Of a DNA stretch of 15,698 nucleotides, positions 5,667-11,014 are shown piece by piece (the first letter of the stretch is position 1; every line of letters starts with the position of its first letter). Source of the DNA: Spirochaetia bacterium (lineage in GTDB: Bacteria > Spirochaetota > Spirochaetia > Treponematales > Treponemataceae). The stretch spans positions 1 to 15,698 of the forward strand of contig CAAGIS010000139.1 in NCBI GenBank assembly GCA_900769985.1, in the 5' to 3' direction. The notes under the pieces were generated by a model. The model ran no database searches. It saw only the letters and a program-made list of their open reading frames with translations, and was not told the origin of the DNA. The position numbers and the translations under genes were made by a program.

Positions 5667-6341
5667 ATGACACCACACACAGGTTTTAATCTTTTTGGAA
5701 AAATTGAAGGCATTTATCAAAATGTAAAAATCACACCGCTAAAAAAGATTACGGCTGACGAAGTTGAATTCTTTACCAGCGAAGAAAAATTTGATATGCA
5801 TTCAGAATTCAGGCGGTTTATGAAAGACAAAAATATTCTGAAAGAAGGAAAAAGCCTTAATTTTTCAGGAAATTTTTGCAATAAGTTATTGTGGCAGGAT
5901 TCATCAGAAAAAACTGCGGATGCGCTTTTTAATGCACTTGCTGATTTTTCTGCAGCTAAAAAAATCAATTTTCTTCTGAATTATCATTGTGCAGAGGAAG
6001 AAGAAATCAACGCTGAAAAAAAGATCGTTCTTACTTTTCATCCCGAAGTAATAATTAACGGAAAGAGGCTTATAAATGATTTTCCTGATGTTGATTTAAA
6101 CCGCCGTTTTATTCTTCTTGAAGAAGGAAAGGTACAGGACATCACATATCAGGATTGCGGTGTAAAATCTGAACCTGTCTTGTTTGGCGAGGCTTGCCGT
6201 CAGGTTTGTGAAAAAACATTTGCATCGCTCGATAAATACTTTAATGTGGACTATAACGTTTCACTGGTATTTGGGACTGCAAAAAGAGAATACACAGGGC
6301 TTGCGCCAGAAGTTCGAAAAGCTCTTGCAAAAAAGTTTTAG
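5667..6341 (+). CDS. Hypothetical protein, 224 residues
   Basis: A soluble protein without a signal peptide or membrane segments. It has a charged, mixed alpha/beta composition: FGKIEGIYQNVKITPLKK near the start, an acidic Glu-rich stretch, VLTFHPEVIINGKRL in the middle and a helical basic end. The ATG at 5667 is preferred because CAGGGGG lies about 6 nt upstream; the ATG at 5634 (235 residues) lacks an SD. I do not recognise the family. It sits 55 nt after the zinc-ribbon gene and 12 nt before the next one, so co-transcription is likely. Confidence 0.75.
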   Translation: MTPHTGFNLFGKIEGIYQNVKITPLKKITADEVEFFTSEEKFDMHSEFRRFMKDKNILKEGKSLNFSGNFCNKLLWQDSSEKTADALFNALADFSAAKKINFLLNYHCAEEEEINAEKKIVLTFHPEVIINGKRLINDFPDVDLNRRFILLEEGKVQDITYQDCGVKSEPVLFGEACRQVCEKTFASLDKYFNVDYNVSLVFGTAKREYTGLAPEVRKALAKKF

Positions 6342-6353
6342 GAGGTATCTAAA

Positions 6354-6881
6354 ATGAAATTTAGTAAAGATGTAAGTATTGATAAAGTAATAAACCTTGT
6401 TGAAAAATGTGCAAAAAGAGCTGAAACAAATCATGCAGAAATTATGACACAGGAAAATCCCAAAGATGGAGTTGCTTCGTTCAAAATAAACGGCTGGACA
6501 CTCTATTCTTACGATAAACTACCTTTGGAACTTGAACAGTTTTCTAAAGAGCCGACAAGAAAAGAGCTTGATGACCTCTTAAAAGGTGGCGATGCAGAAC
6601 TCATAAAAGCAAAGAGCCCGCTTATCCGCATAATTGCAGAAAAACAGATGGGCAATCACAACTATTGCGTATATCTTGATTATCGTTTCGGTGCAATGAA
6701 CCGTCAGATTCTTATGTGTGATGATAAATGGATTGGCATTACAGAAGGCAATATCGGTCAGATGATGGCTTTTGCTGAATATCTAAATGTACACGAAAGA
6801 TTTGGTATTTTTGAAAAACTGGATGGTAACGCCTGGCTTGAAATTTCAGTGATGGAGGGAAATCTGACAGATGAAGTGTGA
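6354..6881 (+). CDS. Hypothetical protein, 175 residues
   Basis: A soluble protein with an amphipathic N-terminal helix (DKVINLVEKCAKRAE), a central charged segment and beta-rich stretches such as NYCVYLDYRFGAMNRQIL and WIGITEGNIGQMMAF. A strong AGGAGG SD overlaps the stop codon of the upstream gene and lies 8 nt before the ATG, which indicates translational coupling. No catalytic motif or family is recognised. The small size, partnering with two other orphan proteins and position beside gene remnants are typical of accessory cassettes. No toxin, immunity or defence motif is visible. Confidence 0.75.
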   Translation: MKFSKDVSIDKVINLVEKCAKRAETNHAEIMTQENPKDGVASFKINGWTLYSYDKLPLELEQFSKEPTRKELDDLLKGGDAELIKAKSPLIRIIAEKQMGNHNYCVYLDYRFGAMNRQILMCDDKWIGITEGNIGQMMAFAEYLNVHERFGIFEKLDGNAWLEISVMEGNLTDEV

Positions 6882-6913
6882 TGGAACTAACAGTGAAGAA
6901 AACTGATTTTTTA

Positions 6914-6970
6914 CATTCGGGCATTCCCCTTCGGTCGCAGGCTCCCTTCGGGTCGGGCTTTACGCTTTCT
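6914..6970. repeat. GC-rich intergenic repeat
   Basis: A GC-rich block with repeated CCTTCGG and CCCTTCGGG motifs (around CATTCGGGCATTCCCCTTCG) and ending in GGTCGGGCTTTACGC. It is strongly unlike the surrounding AT-rich DNA and has no coding frame. Style and location suggest a dispersed palindromic repeat; it may also terminate the three-gene run. Confidence 0.45.
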
Positions 6971-7124
6971 CCTTCTGTCTTTCAGTAATCCAACATCAAC
7001 CCTATCCAAAAAGACAAAATTTAGTTTAAAATGACAGGCATAAAGCACAATCATCGTATATTATCATTCTTGTAAGGCATCGGGAGCAAAAAATTTGTGC
7101 GGTGCTGACTTGGAGGCAGGAAGA

Positions 7125-8018
7125 ATGGACTGGCTTGTATGTATTCGAAGGGCAGTTAATTATATGGAAGAAAATCTTTTAACCGTAAAGGGCACAGAAG
7201 AAATATCGCGTTATTCCGGAGTTTCTGCGATGTATCTTCAAAAAGGTTTTCAGATTATGACTGGCTTTTCGTTAGGCGAATACATAAGAAACAGAAGGCT
7301 TTATCAGAGTGCTTTGGAATTATGTCAAAAAGATTCAAAAGTAACTGACATTGCATTTAAATATGGTTACGACACTTCAGAAAGTTTTTCAAAAGCGTTT
7401 ACCAGATTTCACAATGCAACGCCTTCTCAAATAAAAAAAGACAGTCACCTTATAAAAACATTCCTGCCGCTAAAAATTCACATTGTTATCCAAGGAGGAA
7501 ATAAAATGGATTACACAATTGAAACGATTGAAACTTTTAAACTGATTGGCTTTGAGCGAACTTTTAATTTTGAGAATTCTTATGAAAAGATCCCGGAATT
7601 CTGGTCAGAAATTTTTTCTAAATATCAGTCAAAACTTTTTTCTGGCAAGAATCCTGAAAACGAAATTGAAAAAGCCGTTATTGAAAACAGAATCGGAGAA
7701 TTCGGTGTCTGCATTGATGATGTATCTGACGGCAAGTCGTTCCGCTATCTGATTGCAGGAAGATATTTCGGCGGAGAAGTTCCACAGGGAATGAAAGTCG
7801 TAGAACTCCCGAAAGCCAAATGGGCAAAATTCAACTGCATAGGACCGCTTCCGCAATCACTTCAAACTGTAAACACTCAAATCTGGAACGAATGGCTTCC
7901 GGGCAATACAGAATGGGAAATTTCTGGCAAATACAACATCGAGTGGTACTCTTCTGAAAAAACAGATTCCCCTGATTACAGAAGCGAAATCTGGATTCCA
8001 GTTGTAGAAAAGAAATAG
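7125..8018 (+). CDS. AraC-family regulator with C-terminal GyrI-like effector-binding domain
   Basis: The 297-residue protein has an N-terminal AraC-type double HTH (about 5-108). It includes ISRYSGVSAMYLQKGFQIMTG and the signature KVTDIAFKYGYDTSESFSKAF with FHNATPSQIKK. A linker joins it to a GyrI/BmrR-type ligand-binding domain from residue 128 (MDYTIETIETFKLIGFER) to the end, with IPEFWSEIF and EWEISGKYNIEWYSS. This is the Rob-like order, DNA binding first. Such proteins sense small or amphipathic compounds and usually activate efflux or detoxification genes. The ATG at 7125 is preferred over a TTG at 7095 because GGAGG (7112-7116) lies 8 nt upstream. An in-frame ATG at 7506 has its own strong SD. 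No efflux gene is adjacent; the nearest neighbours are hypothetical genes and a TetR remnant. Confidence 0.9.
   Translation: MDWLVCIRRAVNYMEENLLTVKGTEEISRYSGVSAMYLQKGFQIMTGFSLGEYIRNRRLYQSALELCQKDSKVTDIAFKYGYDTSESFSKAFTRFHNATPSQIKKDSHLIKTFLPLKIHIVIQGGNKMDYTIETIETFKLIGFERTFNFENSYEKIPEFWSEIFSKYQSKLFSGKNPENEIEKAVIENRIGEFGVCIDDVSDGKSFRYLIAGRYFGGEVPQGMKVVELPKAKWAKFNCIGPLPQSLQTVNTQIWNEWLPGNTEWEISGKYNIEWYSSEKTDSPDYRSEIWIPVVEKK
7492..7508 (+). promoter_or_regulatory. Strong internal SD and in-frame ATG before the GyrI-like domain
   Basis: AAGGAGG (7492-7498) lies 7 nt before the in-frame ATG at 7506-7508, exactly at the boundary of the GyrI-like domain. Initiation here would produce a stand-alone 170-residue ligand-binding protein. 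The sequence also encodes QGG in the linker, so the match might be a coding by-product. Confidence 0.45.
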
Positions 8019-8048
8019 CCGCTAAAAAACACCGTCTGCGGCATCCAA

Positions 8049-8108
8049 GGGCAAACGCATTATAAGAAATACTTCTTTCTTAAATCAAATCTTATAATGC
8101 GTATGTCC
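8049..8108. terminator. Long hairpin between AraC gene and TetR remnant
   Basis: ACGCATTATAAGA (8055-8067) pairs perfectly with TCTTATAATGCGT (8090-8102). The stem extends outward to 8049 and 8108, giving 17 of 19 paired positions around a 22-nt loop. A T-rich run (8116-8121) follows on the plus strand. Its place between converging coding sequences suits a bidirectional terminator. Confidence 0.55.
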
Positions 8109-8132
8109 TAAAATCTTTTTTATTCTATATAT

Positions 8133-8309
8133 TTAAGTTTTAATCAAGTTGATGTTTTCCTGCGAAACATCAAAAAGCAGCATTTCTTTCGATGGATAAA
8201 ACAGATAAAAAGTTCCTTTGGGAATGCCGGTGCGTTTTACAAGTTCATCAACTGTCGTTTTTTTCACACCTTTAATTTTCCTGTTTTTTTTTTGACTAAA
8301 TTTTATATT
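8133..8309 (-). pseudogene. TetR-family regulator, truncated HTH fragment
   Basis: The minus strand encodes KGVKKTTVDELVKRTGIPKG followed by TFYLFYPSKEMLLFDVSQ, the second half of a TetR-type HTH (helix-turn-helix ending in the conserved FYxxFxSKExLL). It stops at TAA (8135-8133), 17 residues after the HTH, so the whole ligand-binding domain is absent. About 20 residues of the first helix (the usual ALxLFxxKG) are also missing and no ATG precedes the HTH. A palindrome resembling a TetR operator is preserved just upstream. Confidence 0.75.
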
Positions 8310-8316
8310 TTAGTCA
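8293..8316. promoter_or_regulatory. Operator-like palindrome TGACTAAA-N8-TTTAGTCA
   Basis: TGACTAAA (8293-8300) and TTTAGTCA (8309-8316) are perfect inverted repeats 8 nt apart, just upstream of the TetR remnant on its coding strand. Spacing and AT-rich centre fit a TetR autoregulatory operator. With the regulator broken it is probably a relic, unless a paralogue binds it. Confidence 0.45.
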
Positions 8317-8447
8317 GTTTAATAAAAATTTTCTTTTTTTCAATGAACAACATTTTAAATTTCTTTTAAAGAGAAACACTTTTTCATAGAATTTCACTAA
8401 AAAAATGCGTCTTGCAAAAGTTCTGTTTAATTTGTAACATTATATCT

Positions 8448-8840
8448 ATGAAACAGGAAAATATATTTGAAAAATTTTTTTCATTTTTCAATAAATCAAA
8501 ATATTCAAAAGAAAACCAGATTACTGCCGAAGAATCAATGACCACTTTGCGCAGCAGAATGGAAGTTTTAAACCAAAAGGCTTTAAACATCAAAGACAAC
8601 TACCCTGACCAGCGTGCACAAATTCAAAACTGCCTCGACTTAATAAATTCAATCGAACCAAGTGCCAGTGTCCGCGCCGGCAAATTTGAACAGCAGATTT
8701 CAGTTGCCATAACCCAAGTCAGCACAGCCTGCGACAAAATTTTTACAAACAAAGATGTATCAAAACTTGATTCTCTCATAAATGCACTTTTACGCTCAAT
8801 CCGCGAACGCCAAAATGCAGACATCGTACAGGAAGAATAA
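8448..8840 (+). CDS. Small helical hypothetical protein
   Basis: This 130-residue protein has a Phe/Lys-rich start (FEKFFSFFNKSKYSKEN) and then predicted helices with heptad-like spacing (TTLRSRMEVLNQKALNIKD, SKLDSLINALLRSIRERQN). It lacks cysteines in pairs, membrane segments and a signal peptide, so a cytoplasmic helical protein is likely. The ATG at 8448 is the first in frame; a TTG at 8412 is the only longer option. There is no SD before the ATG. TTGCAA (8413-8418) and TAACAT (8435-8440) 16 nt apart could be a promoter close enough to give a leaderless mRNA. It starts a run of three tightly packed genes. No family is recognised. Confidence 0.65.
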   Translation: MKQENIFEKFFSFFNKSKYSKENQITAEESMTTLRSRMEVLNQKALNIKDNYPDQRAQIQNCLDLINSIEPSASVRAGKFEQQISVAITQVSTACDKIFTNKDVSKLDSLINALLRSIRERQNADIVQEE

Positions 8841-8842
8841 CA

Positions 8843-9397
8843 ATGTCAAATGCCTTTAATGTCTGCCCGATGTGCCAGAGCAAAAACATTGAATTTAAAA
8901 ACGGCAAAAAATGGTTTTGCAATGACTGCGGCTTTGACCTTTACCACAACGTTGCAGCGGCAGTAGGACTTATCATTCAGGATACTGACGGTTCAATAAT
9001 TTTTGAAGTCCGCGCAAAAGAACCAAAAAAAGGCTTTCTTGCCTTCCCCGGTGGATTTTGCGATGCCGACGAATCTGCTGAAGATTCTGCCATACGCGAA
9101 TGTCAGGAAGAAACAGGTCTTACCCCTGCAAAGCTTACTTACATTGCAAGTTTTCCAAACACATATCCGTATAAAAATATCACATACAAAACATGCGACT
9201 TCTTTTTCCTTGCAGAATTTGAACAAGGCGCCGTTCCTGTCGTACAGCGGATGAATGCACAAAAAACAGAAGTCCAGAGTTTTAAAAACATTCAGATAAA
9301 ATCAAAAAGCGATGTAGACAAACTTCCGCTCGCATTTGAATCTGCCAGAAACGCCCTCTATGCCTGGTTAAAATTTAAAGACAAAAACAAATCGTAA
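8843..9397 (+). CDS. Nudix hydrolase with N-terminal zinc ribbon
   Basis: The 184-residue protein opens with a zinc ribbon (C8, C11, C26, C29) and continues into a Nudix fold. The complete Nudix box starts at G71 and includes E77, R85, E86, E89, E90 and G92, so the metal-binding and catalytic residues are present. The zinc-ribbon/Nudix order resembles NudC-type NADH pyrophosphatases but the protein is shorter (NudC is about 260 residues) and I do not see the SQPWPFPxS motif that marks NAD(H) specificity. It probably cleaves another nucleoside-diphosphate-linked substrate. GGAAG lies 7 nt before the ATG, which is 2 nt after the previous stop. Confidence 0.9.
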   Translation: MSNAFNVCPMCQSKNIEFKNGKKWFCNDCGFDLYHNVAAAVGLIIQDTDGSIIFEVRAKEPKKGFLAFPGGFCDADESAEDSAIRECQEETGLTPAKLTYIASFPNTYPYKNITYKTCDFFFLAEFEQGAVPVVQRMNAQKTEVQSFKNIQIKSKSDVDKLPLAFESARNALYAWLKFKDKNKS

Positions 9398-9409
9398 AAG
9401 AGGTTTCCA

Positions 9410-9946
9410 ATGAATTTACTGAGCGAATGGATAAAAATAATTTTTGCTGCCCTTTCTGCACTCTATTTTATTGTCCAGCTTTTCTTTATAAAACTCTGGC
9501 GCAAATCTGTCAGTTTAAAAACAGACTCTTTGGTTTTAAAAACTTCCGTCCCAAAAAATTCAAAAGCCATCATCGTTTTAATTTTGTGCTGGGCTTTGGT
9601 TGTATTTTCTCTCATTACAAAGTCAACGACTTTTATCTGCTGCCTCATGTGCATAGTTTCCTGCCTTGCATATTACATTACAGTCAGAGAAATCGTCTAT
9701 GCAAAATTAAACGGAATATATAAAAACGGACTAGTCGGAAACGGAAAATTCATTCCGTTTGAAAAAATCAAGACTTTCCCCGACACTTCCTGGAAAGAGC
9801 CCGAACTGCAGAATACGATTTCGCTTGCAATCCAGCTCAAATCAGAAAAGCAGAAAAAAGACACTCTTCTTTTTATCGACTACGCTTCTATTGTCGAATA
9901 CAGCAAAGTCGTAAATACGCTGAAAGAACTCAAACAGAATAAATAG
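9410..9946 (+). CDS. Membrane protein with three predicted helices and a soluble tail
   Basis: This 178-residue protein has hydrophobic segments at about 8-27, 52-70 and 73-91 (the latter two a hairpin), followed by a soluble, beta-rich C-terminal half (GKFIPFEKIKTFPDTSW, DTLLFIDYASIVEY). The layout, a helical hairpin plus a short domain with an FEKI pattern, resembles small PH-like membrane proteins of the YcxB/DUF type, but the assignment is not secure. AAGAGG lies 6 nt before the ATG, and the gene starts 12 nt after the Nudix stop, so the three genes from 8448 likely form one transcript. It converges on cheW with no clear terminator between. Confidence 0.75.
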   Translation: MNLLSEWIKIIFAALSALYFIVQLFFIKLWRKSVSLKTDSLVLKTSVPKNSKAIIVLILCWALVVFSLITKSTTFICCLMCIVSCLAYYITVREIVYAKLNGIYKNGLVGNGKFIPFEKIKTFPDTSWKEPELQNTISLAIQLKSEKQKKDTLLFIDYASIVEYSKVVNTLKELKQNK

Positions 9947-9974
9947 TACAACAGATGTAAATGCCGCAATTTTA

Positions 9975-10439
9975 TCAGTGCTTTGAGTCAATTTCATTTT
10001 CAATCGATTCAAGAATTTTATTCAAATCAAGAACGAGAATAAAACTGTTCCCTTTTTTTGCAACGCTGCTTATAAAATCCTTTCGCTCTGGCAGCGTTCC
10101 AAAATCATAATTTTCAGAAACTGCCATATCAAGTTTTGTAACGACATCAACAGAATCTGCCAGCATACCAAGAACAAGCGGCTGCTCGTCTTTCTGCGGA
10201 ATTTCCAAAACAATAATCGAACATTTTTCAGCCGGAACTTCAATTTTAAATCCGAACATTTCCCTAAAATCTACGACAGTAACAACAGAACCGCGGATAT
10301 TCATAACGCCCTTTAAATACGGCAGCGCCTTTGGAACAGATGTAATTGACTCATAATTCAAAACTTCCCTTACAAACGCAACTGGAATTGCAAAAGAGCC
10401 TTCTCCAAGTGTAAACGTAAAAAAATATTCGTCTGACAT
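9975..10439 (-). CDS. cheW: Chemotaxis coupling protein CheW
   Basis: The 154-residue product is a single CheW domain. It reads FTLGEGSFAIPVAFVREVLN, then SVPKALPYLKGVMNIRGSVV and VVDFREMFGF, the hallmark N-terminal region with the NIRG turn, and ends with SSVAKKGNSFILVLDLNKIL. CheW links methyl-accepting chemotaxis receptors to the kinase CheA in the membrane-associated array. The ATG at 10439 is chosen because GGGAGG lies 4 nt upstream; a longer TTG start at 10475 would include non-conserved residues. It is transcribed divergently from the STAS-cheA operon, with a perfect TATAAT -10 element at 10499-10494. A 19-bp palindrome lies in its leader. Confidence 0.95.
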   Translation of the reverse strand: MSDEYFFTFTLGEGSFAIPVAFVREVLNYESITSVPKALPYLKGVMNIRGSVVTVVDFREMFGFKIEVPAEKCSIIVLEIPQKDEQPLVLGMLADSVDVVTKLDMAVSENYDFGTLPERKDFISSVAKKGNSFILVLDLNKILESIENEIDSKH

Positions 10440-10460
10440 AATTCCTCCCATAAACAAAGG

Positions 10461-10479
10461 AAGCTTGCAACGCAAACTT
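10461..10479. repeat. 19-bp palindrome in the cheW leader
   Basis: AAGCTTGCAACGCAAACTT has 8-bp arms with one mismatch around AAC. It is the reverse complement of the palindrome at 15629-15647 with a single difference. It lies between the predicted cheW -10 element and the SD, so it would form a hairpin in the cheW mRNA leader. Confidence 0.6.
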
Positions 10480-10493
10480 GTAAATAAAAATTC

Positions 10494-10499
10494 ATTATA
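10494..10499 (-). promoter_or_regulatory. Predicted -10 element of cheW
   Basis: The minus strand reads TATAAT at 10499-10494, a perfect sigma-70 -10 hexamer about 55 nt upstream of the cheW start. The -35 region 17 nt further upstream is poor, so the promoter may need an activator or rely on the -10. Confidence 0.45.
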
Positions 10500-10516
10500 A
10501 ACAAAAAATAAAATAC

Positions 10517-10545
10517 TTGATTGATATAAATACTGATTGTAAAAT
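10517..10545 (+). promoter_or_regulatory. Sigma-70-like promoter for the che operon
   Basis: TTGATT (10517-10522) and TAAAAT (10540-10545) are separated by 17 bp, a good match to the sigma-70 consensus. It would give a leader of about 155 nt containing the repeat at 10599-10634. Confidence 0.4.
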
Positions 10546-10598
10546 AGTTTATATAGATATTTTCGGCATTTTTCTTCAATTAATAAAGTCTAATTAAC

Positions 10599-10634
10599 GG
10601 ATACCTTCTAAAAACTTCAGTTTTCACAGTATCC
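10599..10634. repeat. Diverged copy of the CTAAAAACTTCAGTTTT hairpin repeat
   Basis: GGATAC (10599-10604) pairs with GTATCC (10629-10634), enclosing CTAAAAACTTCAGTTTT (10609-10625). The latter is identical to the reverse strand of the repeat at 364-391. The inner stem has mismatches, showing decay of the copy. Confidence 0.55.
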
Positions 10635-10662
10635 TAATGAAATTCTAATTTTCAACCGATAA
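10635..10662 (+). promoter_or_regulatory. Sigma-28 (FliA)-like promoter for the che operon
   Basis: TAAT (10635-10638) and ACCGATAA (10655-10662) are separated by 16 nt. The sigma-28 consensus is TAAA, about 15 nt, GCCGATAA, so this scores 3 of 4 and 7 of 8. It lies 34 nt before the SD of the STAS gene. Flagellar and chemotaxis genes are the classical sigma-28 targets, which supports the call; CCGAT is also part of a small palindrome (10656-10671). Confidence 0.5.
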
Positions 10663-10705
10663 TAAAATCGGAAAAATTTCAAAATATTTTTCTTTGGAGA
10701 TTTTT

Positions 10706-11014
10706 ATGGCAAGAAAAAAGTCAGCTGGCTCTATAATTGTTTTGCAAGATTCCATCGGCATCGAGCAGGCGTCATCGATAAAAAAACAGTTTGCTGATTC
10801 TATAAAGAAAAACAAAACAACTTTTGTCGACATTTCAAAAATTACAGACATTGACTCCTCAATTATCCAGCTCATCCTTGCCGCAAAAAAAGAAGCAGAC
10901 TCTCTCCAGAAAGAATTTTTCATCACAGGAACTGTTCCAGGCGAAGTTTCTGATTTATTAACACTTCTTTCCATTGCATTGCCGGTAAACAGTGTGGAGG
11001 CAATCAATGTTTGA
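10706..11014 (+). CDS. STAS-domain protein of the chemotaxis operon
   Basis: The 102-residue product is a single STAS domain: an N-terminal beta strand (SIIVLQDSIGIEQASSIKKQ), then TTFVDISKITDIDSSIIQLI and ADSLQKEFFITGTVP. The loop D50-S51-S52 occupies the place of the phosphorylated serine in anti-anti-sigma factors such as SpoIIAA (usually DSSG), but the glycine is replaced by isoleucine. The partner is not obvious: no SpoIIAB/RsbW-type kinase is adjacent, and cheA follows. A scaffold or regulatory role with CheA is inferred. The ATG at 10706 has GGAG 6 nt upstream; a TTG at 10694 is the alternative. Its last 8 nt overlap cheA, indicating coupled translation. Confidence 0.85.
   Translation: MARKKSAGSIIVLQDSIGIEQASSIKKQFADSIKKNKTTFVDISKITDIDSSIIQLILAAKKEADSLQKEFFITGTVPGEVSDLLTLLSIALPVNSVEAINV

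Noticed and set aside
7031..7064. Sigma-70 promoter ATGACA/TATATT before the AraC gene
   Set aside because: The hexamers are 20 nt apart, too far for a confident call.
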